Of a stretch of DNA of 8,376 bases, positions 1 to 6,937 are shown one piece after another; position 1 is the stretch's first letter; every line of letters starts with the position of its first letter. A program made the position numbers and the translations under genes. Below the pieces are notes generated by a model, which ran no database searches, was not told the DNA's origin, and worked only from the letters and a program-made list of their open reading frames with translations. Source of the stretch: Eubacteriales bacterium (GTDB taxonomy: Bacteria; Bacillota; Clostridia; Oscillospirales; CAG-272); the NCBI GenBank assembly GCA_028709565.1, contig JAQVWU010000112.1:1-8376 (forward strand), written 5' to 3'.

Positions 1-24
1 TCGTTAGTCATATTCATAATATAG

Positions 25-2217
25 TTATACTCCCTGCTTAGGTTCATAGATATAAAGGCTTCCGGCGCCGCATTTTATATCAAATATTTCGTTGTTTACA
101 TCGATTCTATATGTGCCGCCGTTTTTTGAGGAGAGGGTAAATTCGGTAACCTTGCCATTTTCCCATTTAGCCGAAACCTCCGCGCCGCCTCGTATACATA
201 AACGTTCAAACGAGCCGTTATTAAAACACTCAGGGAGTGCCGGCAGGAATTTTATCACACCGTTATGCGACTGCAGCAGCATTTCGGCAATGGCTGCACA
301 TCCGCCGAAATTGCCGTCTATCTGAAAGGGTGGATGTGTATCAAAAAGATTGTCCAGGGTTGATTTAACCAATAATTTTGTCAGGTTAGTCATCGCGTTC
401 TCACCGTCCAGCAGTCTCGCATACAATGCGATAAGCCAGGCACAACTCCATCCGGTATGACCGCCGCCGTTTTTCAGCCGGCGTTCAAGCGTCTTTCGGG
501 CGCCTTCAAACAATTCCGGGGTAGCAGGATTAATTGCTGAATCAGGATACAGGGCAAACATATGAGATATATGGCGGTGACCGGGTTCCGGTTCGTCGTA
601 ATCTTCAAGCCATTCCATAAGCTGGCCATGTTTGCCGATTTTCAACGGAGGCAATTTCGCCAGCGCGGTTTCGGTTTCCTGTGCCTGCTGCGGATTAATG
701 TCCAAAATCGTTTCGATTTCTATATAAAACTTGAACAACCCGCTGATAATTTCTATATCCATAGTCGGCGACATACACAGGAAGGCTGCTTTACCGTCTT
801 TAAAATATCGGTTCTCCGGTGAAGTAGAGGGTCCTGACAGTAAAACACCGTCTGAATCTTCATACATATAATCAAGAAAGAAACGTATACATTCGCTTAT
901 ATAGATATAGGCGGTATCACGCAAAAAATCCGTATCGAGGGTATAGAGATAGTGTTCCCATAAATGGTAACATAACCAGGCTCCACCCAAGGGCCACAGA
1001 CCCCACAATCCGTCAGCGGGAGCGGTAAAACCATAAATATCGCTTACATGATGAAGCACGGTACCGCGGCATTTATAGTTTACCGAAGCGGTGCGTCTGC
1101 CTGATTCCAGAAGATAGTTATTGATATAATCAAACAATGGTAACGTGCATTCCGATATATTGGCGGTTTCCGCGTGCCAGTAATTCATTTGTAAATTAAT
1201 GTTGGTATGGTAATCGCTGTTCCAGGGCGCGTTAAGCACACCGTTCCACACACCCTGCAGATTTGCGGGTAACGTTCCGGGGCGGCTGGACCCGATTAAA
1301 AGATATTTGCCAAATTGAAAATACAAAGAGACCAGTCCCCGGTCAATTTCACCGTCGCGTATTCGGCTCAGCCTCTCGTTTACCGGCAATTTTTCAACGG
1401 CATGGTCTGTTTCACCTAAATAAATATCCGAACGATTCATTAGCTCCGAAAAGTCTCTTACATGCTCGTCAATCAAAGCGTCCCAGTCGCATGTTGTCGG
1501 AAATTCGGGTTGATACCCGGTTGCGGCGCTAATATAAACGGCACAGGAGTCAGCGGAAAAAACGTTCGCGCAATCGGCTGTAAGATATAGTGTTCCGCCG
1601 ACAGGTACGAACTTTATCAATACGGTAAATTCATATCCTCCGGAAGCGGTCATGCCTCTAATCTCCATCATATTATCATCGATGACTCTCCGTGAGATAA
1701 TATTCTCCCGTTTAAAAATCGCCGAGAAGCTTATCGGTGCATTATTATCGGCAGTAAATCGAAGGGCAATAATGCGGGAAGGAAAGGAAGCGAACAATTC
1801 GCGGCGATAGGATATACCGTCTTTTTTATAGGTTATGGACGCTGTTCCCGAGTTCAAATCGATTTCACGGTGATAATCAGAGTAATCCGCGTTATCATGC
1901 AGCGAAAAAAGCAGTTCACCCGCCGTTTCATATGATTGTATCCGATGAAGCTTTCCTTTAAATGCCGCCTCGGCATATGCATCGGCTTGAGAAGCTTTGC
2001 CATCAAGCAATAGACGGCGGGTATTATCTATTATTTCACGAAAATCGATGCAATCGGTGTTTATCGGACCGCCTGCCCATATAAATTCTTCATTCAACTG
2101 AAGCCGCTCGGTATCCACCGTTCCGTAAATCATTGCGCCCAGGCTGCCGCAGCCTACGGGAGTCGCGAGTTCCCATTCGGATGCAGGTGTGTCCAGATAT
2201 AGTTTATAGTTTTTCAT
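25..2217 (-). CDS. GH95 family alpha-L-fucosidase (or alpha-L-galactosidase), cytoplasmic
   Basis: Glycoside hydrolase family 95 enzymes cleave terminal alpha-L-fucose (mainly alpha-1,2) or alpha-L-galactose from oligosaccharides by an inverting mechanism. The 730-residue product has the usual family layout: an N-terminal beta-sandwich with the typical opening (EW near 14-15, VGCGSLGAM 21-29, LNEEFIWAGGP 41-51), then an (alpha/alpha)6 barrel and a small C-terminal beta domain. Recognisable active-site blocks are TNINLQMNYW (338-347, paired Asn 339 and 341), SPSTSPEN-like GPSTSPEN (462-469, candidate general acid Glu468), HRHISHMFALYP (547-558) and QIDGNFGG (632-639, Asp634). These match, from memory, the Asn/Asn/Glu/Asp catalytic set of bifidobacterial AfcA. 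There is no signal peptide, so it probably acts inside the cell on imported glycans. Its start lies 19 nt after the glyoxalase-like gene's stop, which implies one transcript. No clear Shine-Dalgarno precedes it, so translation may depend on the upstream gene. Fucose versus L-galactose specificity cannot be decided here. Confidence 0.93.
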   Translation of the reverse strand: MKNYKLYLDTPASEWELATPVGCGSLGAMIYGTVDTERLQLNEEFIWAGGPINTDCIDFREIIDNTRRLLLDGKASQADAYAEAAFKGKLHRIQSYETAGELLFSLHDNADYSDYHREIDLNSGTASITYKKDGISYRRELFASFPSRIIALRFTADNNAPISFSAIFKRENIISRRVIDDNMMEIRGMTASGGYEFTVLIKFVPVGGTLYLTADCANVFSADSCAVYISAATGYQPEFPTTCDWDALIDEHVRDFSELMNRSDIYLGETDHAVEKLPVNERLSRIRDGEIDRGLVSLYFQFGKYLLIGSSRPGTLPANLQGVWNGVLNAPWNSDYHTNINLQMNYWHAETANISECTLPLFDYINNYLLESGRRTASVNYKCRGTVLHHVSDIYGFTAPADGLWGLWPLGGAWLCYHLWEHYLYTLDTDFLRDTAYIYISECIRFFLDYMYEDSDGVLLSGPSTSPENRYFKDGKAAFLCMSPTMDIEIISGLFKFYIEIETILDINPQQAQETETALAKLPPLKIGKHGQLMEWLEDYDEPEPGHRHISHMFALYPDSAINPATPELFEGARKTLERRLKNGGGHTGWSCAWLIALYARLLDGENAMTNLTKLLVKSTLDNLFDTHPPFQIDGNFGGCAAIAEMLLQSHNGVIKFLPALPECFNNGSFERLCIRGGAEVSAKWENGKVTEFTLSSKNGGTYRIDVNNEIFDIKCGAGSLYIYEPKQGV

Positions 2218-2236
2218 ATTTTCTATCTGTACTCAG

Positions 2237-2605
2237 TCAGCGGGCAGGCAGTATTTCGATCCAATATCCGTCAGGATCGTTTATAAAATATAAGCCCATT
2301 GCTTTGTTCTCAAAACAGATACATCCCATCTCTTCATGCAGAGCGTGCGCTTCGTCAAGGTTGTCTACGGTAAAGGCAAGATGACTTTCATTATCTCCCA
2401 GTTCATAGGCCTCAGTATGTTCAGCCAACCAGGTGAGTTCAAGATTATGCGAGCTTTCACCGTCTGACAAGAAAACAATTTTAAAAGAACGGTCCTCCGG
2501 TTCTATCCTCCTTACTTCTTTGAGGTTTAGCGCCATACGATAAAAATCCAGCGCTTTATCCAGGTCTGATACGTTGATATTGTTGTGAGAAAATTTGAAT
2601 TTAAT
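2237..2605 (-). CDS. VOC-family glyoxalase I-like metalloenzyme (lactoylglutathione lyase-like), apparent ATT start
   Basis: This is a vicinal-oxygen-chelate fold enzyme resembling glyoxalase I, which isomerises thiol hemithioacetals of methylglyoxal. The first ATG (2536) would give 99 residues and remove the first beta strand. Reading further upstream in the same frame adds KFKFSHNNIN followed by VSDLDKALDFYR, the standard N-terminus of the family. An in-frame stop lies at 2641-2639, and no ATG, GTG or TTG occurs between it and 2536. The best candidate start is ATT at 2605-2603, with AAAAGGGG (2622-2615) ending 9 nt before it. This gives 122 residues with the four expected metal ligands His7, Glu56, His75 and Glu117 (compare E. 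coli GloA His5, Glu56, His74, Glu122). The C-terminal FINDPDGYWIEI block is typical. CTG at 2614 is a weaker alternative start because it abuts the Shine-Dalgarno. It is the first gene of a unit with the GH95 gene. The true substrate is unknown. Confidence 0.88.
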   Translation of the reverse strand: MKFKFSHNNINVSDLDKALDFYRMALNLKEVRRIEPEDRSFKIVFLSDGESSHNLELTWLAEHTEAYELGDNESHLAFTVDNLDEAHALHEEMGCICFENKAMGLYFINDPDGYWIEILPAR

Positions 2606-2644
2606 TTTAAACAGCCCCTTTTCTTTATAATACAGATATTAATC

Positions 2645-2673
2645 ATAATAACATATATGAAACAACGTGTCAA
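2645..2673 (-). promoter_or_regulatory. Leftward sigma-A-type promoter for the glyoxalase-like/GH95 unit
   Basis: On the minus strand TTGACA (2673-2668) is followed by a 17-nt spacer and TATTAT (2650-2645). TGT sits directly before the -10, which is an extended -10 (TGn). The predicted start of transcription is near 2638, leaving a leader of about 33 nt before the ATT start at 2605. The -35 box is one arm of a palindrome shared with the rightward promoter. Confidence 0.72.
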
Positions 2674-2682
2674 TACTTGACA
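2668..2682. promoter_or_regulatory. Perfect palindrome made of two opposed -35 boxes; possible operator
   Basis: TGTCAA-TAC-TTGACA is a perfect inverted repeat with 6-bp arms and a 3-bp centre. Each arm is a consensus TTGACA on its own strand, serving one of two divergent promoters. A second short inverted repeat, CAAAT-CA-ATTTG (2681-2692), overlaps its right edge. Either could bind a dimeric regulator, but no regulator gene lies next to it, and the symmetry may simply come from back-to-back -35 elements. Confidence 0.5.
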
Positions 2683-2705
2683 AATCAATTTGTGCAGTGT
2701 ATAAT
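2677..2705 (+). promoter_or_regulatory. Rightward consensus sigma-A promoter for the zinc-ribbon gene
   Basis: TTGACA (2677-2682), a 17-nt spacer and TATAAT (2700-2705) match the consensus at all twelve positions with optimal spacing. Transcription should start near 2712, giving a leader of about 70 nt before the ATG at 2781. It is likely one of the strongest promoters in the window. Confidence 0.85.
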
Positions 2706-2780
2706 ATAGTATCGGGATTTATATAAAACATTTTTTAATATATGTGTGTTATATGTATAAACGAGAGGGGGGTAATACAA

Positions 2781-3158
2781 ATGGATGTTTGGAACGATAT
2801 TTCTAAAAAGATATCCGACGCGGTCGATTATACCGCAAAAGAAACCGGAAAACTGACCGGTATAGCTAAAATTAAGTATAAAGTGGTAAATCTGCGATCT
2901 AAGAGATCGGGTTTGTATGAGGAGATTGGAAAACTGCGTTATGAAGAATTGCGATCCGTTCCGACCGATGACGGCGTGATTGACAATACGATTGAGATAA
3001 CGGCTTTGTGTGACGCGATAACGGCAATAAATGCTGATATTAACGCGGCATCAGAAGAACTCGCAAAACTGCGCAAATTTAAGCACTGTGTTTCATGCGG
3101 CATAAGAATCAGACCCGGTATGAGTTTTTGTCCTAAATGCGGAACAAAACAGGCTTAA
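2781..3158 (+). CDS. Small coiled-coil protein with C-terminal zinc ribbon
   Basis: The product is 125 residues long. The N-terminal part (about 1-100) is predicted helical and charged, with a likely coiled coil around 28-60 (Lys/Arg-rich, then YEEIGKLRYEEL) and another at 78-100. It ends in a four-cysteine zinc ribbon: Cys103-x2-Cys106, ten residues, then Cys117-x2-Cys120 (CPKCGTKQA tail). The ATG at 2781 is chosen because GAGAGGGGGG (2763-2772) ends 8 nt upstream. The in-frame ATG at 2742 has no ribosome binding site. The gene sits alone between a consensus promoter and a terminator-like hairpin. Similar zinc-ribbon-tailed small proteins are common in Firmicutes, but I know of no assigned role. 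Protein-protein or nucleic-acid contact through the ribbon is only a guess. There is no membrane segment. Confidence 0.85.
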   Translation: MDVWNDISKKISDAVDYTAKETGKLTGIAKIKYKVVNLRSKRSGLYEEIGKLRYEELRSVPTDDGVIDNTIEITALCDAITAINADINAASEELAKLRKFKHCVSCGIRIRPGMSFCPKCGTKQA

Positions 3159-3188
3159 ATTTTTATTTATATATAAAATACATATAGC

Positions 3189-3217
3189 ATCGGGAGGCTT
3201 AATACCTTCCGATTTTT
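3189..3217 (+). terminator. Intrinsic terminator after the zinc-ribbon gene, possibly an attenuator for the ABC-F gene
   Basis: ATCGGGAGG (3189-3197) pairs with CCTTCCGAT (3205-3213) over 9 bp with one G-U wobble, around a 7-nt loop (CTTAATA). TTTTT follows immediately (3213-3217). It lies 30 nt after the zinc-ribbon stop and ends 21 nt before the ABC-F start, too close to leave room for a separate ABC-F promoter downstream of it. Confidence 0.72.
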
Positions 3218-3238
3218 AATACGGGGAGATATATTAAG

Positions 3239-5140
3239 ATGATATCAATAAGCGTCGATAATATAAGTTTGTCTTTCGGAGTTGAGACAATTCTGGACGG
3301 CATTTCATTTGCGCTTAACGAAGGCGATAAAATGGGCATTGTCGGCGTAAACGGAGCGGGAAAATCATCATTGTTCCGCGTCATATCAGGCGAATATTCG
3401 CAGGATAGCGGCAGTGTATATATATCCAAAGACAAGAGCGTCGGCATTCTGGAGCAAAACACGGAATTTACCGATGATAACACATTAATTGATGAAATGT
3501 TGCTGACATATAAGCATCTGCTTGACGCCGAAGATGAATTAAAAGCGCTCAATGCCGAAATTGAAAGCGGAGAAATTTCTCTGGGCGCACGATACGCAAC
3601 AGCCCATGACGCGTTTGTCCGTAACGGGGGTTATGAGTTTCGCGGACGATGCCGTGGTATGCTAATCAGTCTGGGCTTTGCTGAAGAGTTTCATTCGTTG
3701 AAAATCTCTTCATTAAGCGGAGGTCAGAAAACGAGGGTTGCCCTGGCTCGTATTTTACTTCGCGAACCCGATATATTACTGCTGGATGAACCCACAAATC
3801 ATTTGGATATGAATACTTTATTCTGGCTTGAGGAATTTCTTAAAAACTATCGTAAAACTTTATTGGTAATCTCACACGATCGTTACTTCCTTGACAGAGT
3901 TGCGAACAAAATCCTGGAAATCGAAAACAAAAGATGTAAACTTTACAACGGAAATTACAGCGCGTTTGTACGGTTAAAAGAAAATGATCGTGTTATACAG
4001 GAAAAACATTATAAAATCCAGCAGCGAGAAATAGCCCGTATTGAAGCGCATATAGAACAGCAGCGCCGATGGGGAAGGGAACGTAATATAATCGCTGCTG
4101 AAAGCCGTGAAAAGCAGTTGGCAAAAATGGAGCGTGTCGCAAAGCCTGAAACTCCGCCGGATAAAATACGTATGCGGTTCAATAAATCCGGTGAAAGCGG
4201 AAACGAAGTATTGCGTTTGAATCATATAACAAAAGGCTATCCTCAGAAGCCGTTGTTTAACGATTTTAGCGCACTGATAACAAAACACGAACATGTATTT
4301 ATAACCGGAAATAACGGCTGCGGAAAGTCAACCCTATTGAAAATAATTGCGGGTAAAATTAACGCGGACGAAGGGTTGGTCGAGTATGGATATAATGTTA
4401 AAACAGGTTATTACGATCAGGAAAATCAGGAATTGGACGACGAAAATACTGTGATTGACGAATTATGGAATGATTACGACAAACTGACACATACCGAGAT
4501 AAGAAACGCGCTCGCCTTGTTTTTGTTTCGCGGTGATGATATTACGAAAAAAGTTGAGGTGTTGAGCGGTGGTGAGAAAGCAAGGCTTACACTCGCAAAA
4601 TTGATACTGTCTTCAATGAATCTGCTTATTCTTGATGAACCTACCAATAATCTGGATATCAATTCCCGTGAAGCGCTTGAACGGGCCCTGGAAAATTTCG
4701 ACGGAACCATTATCGCCGTATCGCATGACCGGTATTTCATAAACAGGCTGGCTACACGCATTCTCGCATTTAACGAAGTTGAATGCGGTACGATTTTTGA
4801 TTACCGCGGGGGGTATGAAGAGTTTCTGGAATATAAAAATAATTATATGACGGTTGAAAATAAGCAAAACACACAAACAGAGAGCGAGGCAAAACGCAAT
4901 TATATCGAGAACAAACGCACTCAGTCAGAACAGCGCAGGTTTGAGCGAAAGGTGCAAAAAACACGTGATGAGATAGCTGAAATAGAAAAGGAACTCGATT
5001 GTATAGCGGCTGAGATGCACGGTGAAGCCGCCGCCGACCATATACGGCTGTCGGAATTATATAACCGTGAAGAGGAGCTTGAGAGCAGATTGCTTGTATT
5101 GTATGATGATTGGGATAGAATGAGTGAGTTTCTAGATTGA
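3239..5140 (+). CDS. ABC-F family ATPase (Uup/YdiF-type, ribosome-associated)
   Basis: ABC-F proteins have two ABC ATPase domains and no membrane part. They act on the ribosome, usually at the E site, to relieve stalling or displace antibiotics. The 633-residue product has both domains intact. Domain 1 has Walker A GVNGAGKS (36-43), signature LSGGQ (159-163), Walker B with DEPTNHLD (183-190, catalytic Glu184) and switch His213. Domain 2 has Walker A GNNGCGKST (357-365), LSGGE (442-446), DEPTNNLD (466-473, Glu467) and His496. The charged helical linker at about 240-305 is the P-site tRNA interaction motif region. No long EttA-type arm is seen in domain 1. Residues about 545-633 form a C-terminal coiled coil, as in Uup and YdiF. 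GGGGAG (3223-3228) precedes the ATG by 10 nt. The domain layout favours a housekeeping translation factor, but a resistance role cannot be excluded. It has no obvious promoter of its own after the upstream hairpin. Confidence 0.95.
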   Translation: MISISVDNISLSFGVETILDGISFALNEGDKMGIVGVNGAGKSSLFRVISGEYSQDSGSVYISKDKSVGILEQNTEFTDDNTLIDEMLLTYKHLLDAEDELKALNAEIESGEISLGARYATAHDAFVRNGGYEFRGRCRGMLISLGFAEEFHSLKISSLSGGQKTRVALARILLREPDILLLDEPTNHLDMNTLFWLEEFLKNYRKTLLVISHDRYFLDRVANKILEIENKRCKLYNGNYSAFVRLKENDRVIQEKHYKIQQREIARIEAHIEQQRRWGRERNIIAAESREKQLAKMERVAKPETPPDKIRMRFNKSGESGNEVLRLNHITKGYPQKPLFNDFSALITKHEHVFITGNNGCGKSTLLKIIAGKINADEGLVEYGYNVKTGYYDQENQELDDENTVIDELWNDYDKLTHTEIRNALALFLFRGDDITKKVEVLSGGEKARLTLAKLILSSMNLLILDEPTNNLDINSREALERALENFDGTIIAVSHDRYFINRLATRILAFNEVECGTIFDYRGGYEEFLEYKNNYMTVENKQNTQTESEAKRNYIENKRTQSEQRRFERKVQKTRDEIAEIEKELDCIAAEMHGEAAADHIRLSELYNREEELESRLLVLYDDWDRMSEFLD

Positions 5141-5169
5141 ATCGGGATTCGGAAGACAAAATCATATGC

Positions 5170-5790
5170 TTATCGTAAACTCGCTTCACAACGATATATA
5201 ACCAAACCCTTTTCGGCAAAAACATTTTCATATTCGGTACGTATGTTATCGCTGTTCCAGATACTGTTGTGCAGGTCATAGGTTATATTATCGACAGAAA
5301 AGCCATTGTCAGCAAGTTGACCGACAGAAAAATCGAAATATCCCCGATTATCTGTTTTTAGTAATATTCTGCCGTTTGGTTTCAGCGTTATTTTATAAAT
5401 ATCAAGAAAATCTTTATATGTAAGCCGGCGTTTATAATGCCTTTTTTTAGACCAGGGGTCATTAAAGTTCAGGTAAATCAAGTCAACCGACGAACATGGA
5501 AAATATAAAGGTATATTAACCGCATCGCATATAATAAATTTCAAATTGGTTATACCGGATGCCATAGTTTTTTCCATGGCAAGCAGTATAACATCGGATA
5601 TCTTTTCGATCGCGATAAAATTTATATCGGGATTTAATTTCGCTGTATCAATGATAAACTGACCTTTGCCGCATCCGATTTCCAAACGCAGCTCCTTTTT
5701 GACCGGGAACGCATCATTGGCATTATATGTCAACAAATCGGTACATTTGTCCAGTCTTAACGAACCATGCTTTTTTTTTCTCATTCGCAT
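5170..5790 (-). CDS. trmB: tRNA (guanine(46)-N7)-methyltransferase TrmB
   Basis: TrmB uses S-adenosylmethionine to methylate N7 of G46 in the variable loop of tRNAs. The 206-residue length is normal. It opens MRMRKKK like other Firmicutes TrmB proteins. The SAM-binding motif EIGCGKGQF is at 37-45 and an acidic residue for the ribose is at Glu62. The signature NFNDPWSKKRHYKRRL is at 108-123 (family form NFxDPWPKKRHxKRRL; Asp111 and the basic run are kept, while one proline is Ser114). The C-terminal RTEYE motif is at 184-188. ACGGAGTG lies about 13 nt upstream of the ATG, a slightly long spacing. A run of nine A residues in the coding strand (5779-5771) covers codons 4-7. The gene is convergent with the ABC-F gene, with a 29-nt gap, and divergent from the HAAS gene. 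No clear promoter for it was found in the AT-rich gap 5791-5923. Confidence 0.95.
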   Translation of the reverse strand: MRMRKKKHGSLRLDKCTDLLTYNANDAFPVKKELRLEIGCGKGQFIIDTAKLNPDINFIAIEKISDVILLAMEKTMASGITNLKFIICDAVNIPLYFPCSSVDLIYLNFNDPWSKKRHYKRRLTYKDFLDIYKITLKPNGRILLKTDNRGYFDFSVGQLADNGFSVDNITYDLHNSIWNSDNIRTEYENVFAEKGLVIYRCEASLR

Positions 5791-5791
5791 A

Positions 5792-5820
5792 TTGATATTT
5801 TCACTCCGTTCTGATATAAT
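5792..5820 (+). promoter_or_regulatory. Sigma-A promoter for the HAAS/DUF4097 cluster
   Basis: TTGATA (5792-5797), a 17-nt spacer and TATAAT (5815-5820) form a near-consensus promoter just outside the divergent trmB start. Transcription would begin near 5827 and leave a leader of about 97 nt before the ATG at 5924. The leader is very AT-rich. Confidence 0.68.
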
Positions 5821-5837
5821 AAAAGTGTAACTTATAT

Positions 5838-5855
5838 ATAATATTTATATATTAT
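5838..5855. repeat. AT-only inverted repeat in the leader of the HAAS gene
   Basis: ATAATAT (5838-5844), TTAT, ATATTAT (5849-5855) is a perfect 7-bp inverted repeat with a 4-nt centre, just downstream of the predicted transcription start. It could be an operator or a weak hairpin. In DNA this AT-rich it could also arise by chance. Confidence 0.35.
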
Positions 5856-5923
5856 CGTATTATAACAAAATTGAAAATTTAACAGAAACAAATGGATTAT
5901 TATATATTCGTTTGGAGGTTAGA

Positions 5924-6937
5924 ATGGACAAACAAACTTTCTTAAGTTTGCTCAGGGAACGGCTTGCAGAGTATAATGTGACCGAACCGAATATAAATAA
6001 ATACATCAGACAATTTGAACGTTATTTCAACACTATGACTGACGATGAAATAAACGACCAGATTCAAAATTATGAAGGGGTAGACGGTATCGCGCGCAGT
6101 ATTATTAAATTAATAAATAAAAAACAATCAAATGAGCAAAACGCTGCGGAATCAAATATTGATTCCGCCGATTCAAAGGATATTAACATCGCGACGACCA
6201 CCTATCCGGTTATACAGTTGAAAGACGAAAACGTGACCTCCGACCATTCATATAAAAGTGATGATAATACCGAAAACAATCCGGCTGAAGAAGAATTTTT
6301 ATTAAAAAGAAAAACTGCGCATGGGTTCGTTCCTGCGAAGATGCACGAAAGCCCTGCTGCCGATATGAAAGCAAAAAAAACGGGACAGGTAAAGAACATA
6401 ACGCAGATGAAATCATCTGCCTATGATATGAATACGTCAGGGACAGGCATACGTCCGATACGCAATGAACCGCCCAATATTGATTTTAACAAGCTTGACG
6501 AATCATATTCGCAGGAAACCGCTATCCCCGCCACCGCTCTGTACTGGATAATACTTATATTGACAATTCCCATAACAGCGCCACTTTTTTTGACCGTGTT
6601 GTTATTGTTTTTGGCGGCATTTGCTGCATTGGCTATTGCGGTTGTTATATTAATCGGCATTCTTATATTGATTATTATAGCGGGAACCGGAATATCGCTT
6701 ATCGGCATCATATATGGGATAACACAGATATTCAGTTCATTGCCTATAGGGCTGTTCGAAATCGGTTTTGGTGTCATAATAGGCGGTTCGGCAATGCTGG
6801 CAGGTATACTCGTTTATAATATAGCTGTTCGCTTTCTGCCGTTTGTCATAAGATATCTTTTTGTCTTTTTTATTTTTACAATGAATAAAATCAAAGACTT
6901 GTTAAAGCTTATAAAGAGGGAGTGTGCGAAACAATGA
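5924..6937 (+). CDS. HAAS/DUF1700-domain multi-pass membrane protein
   Basis: Residues 1-66 resemble the HAAS (DUF1700) alpha-helical signalling domain: an opening FLSLLRERL, a middle QFERYFNTMTDDE and a GVDGIARSIIKLI end like the usual 'GSPEEIAREI' helix. Residues about 67-200 are a low-complexity polar linker rich in Asn, Asp, Ser and Lys. From about 204 to 320 the chain is almost wholly hydrophobic and should make four or five membrane helices, followed by a basic tail (NKIKDLLKLIKRECAKQ). The ATG at 5924 (337 residues) is preferred because GGAGG (5914-5918) lies 5 nt upstream. The upstream in-frame TTG (5912) overlaps that site. Its stop overlaps the next ATG as ATGA, so translation is coupled. 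In Firmicutes, HAAS proteins often follow a PadR-type repressor and precede a DUF4097 protein. Here the second partner is present but no PadR is seen. The function is presumed to be envelope-linked signalling; the ligand is unknown. Confidence 0.82.
   Translation: MDKQTFLSLLRERLAEYNVTEPNINKYIRQFERYFNTMTDDEINDQIQNYEGVDGIARSIIKLINKKQSNEQNAAESNIDSADSKDINIATTTYPVIQLKDENVTSDHSYKSDDNTENNPAEEEFLLKRKTAHGFVPAKMHESPAADMKAKKTGQVKNITQMKSSAYDMNTSGTGIRPIRNEPPNIDFNKLDESYSQETAIPATALYWIILILTIPITAPLFLTVLLLFLAAFAALAIAVVILIGILILIIIAGTGISLIGIIYGITQIFSSLPIGLFEIGFGVIIGGSAMLAGILVYNIAVRFLPFVIRYLFVFFIFTMNKIKDLLKLIKRECAKQ

Noticed and set aside
1..24. Sequence left of the GH95 stop
   Set aside because: Too short to judge. 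No terminator stem or start of another gene can be seen.
2742..2780. Earlier in-frame ATG for the zinc-ribbon gene
   Set aside because: It has no ribosome binding site. The ATG at 2781 has a strong one at optimal spacing, and the extra 13 residues look unlike a protein N-terminus.
5141..5169. Possible terminator between the convergent ABC-F and trmB genes (GAATC-GG-GATTC)
   Set aside because: The two-base centre is too small for an RNA hairpin loop, and no T tract follows in either direction.
4770..5279. Minus-strand open frame of 169 codons
   Set aside because: It is antisense to the end of the ABC-F gene and overlaps the trmB 3' end in another frame. The translation resembles no family I know, and both overlapped genes are certain.
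5771..5779. Nine-A run in the coding strand at codons 4-7 of trmB as programmed frameshifting or phase variation
   Set aside because: The frame is intact and encodes the expected MRMRKKK start. Lysine runs in AT-rich genomes give such tracts by default, and nothing else suggests regulated slippage.
6421..6777. Minus-strand open frame of 118 codons opposite the membrane region of the HAAS gene
   Set aside because: Antisense of Ile/Leu-rich coding DNA lacks stops by composition. It has no ribosome binding site and no recognisable domain.
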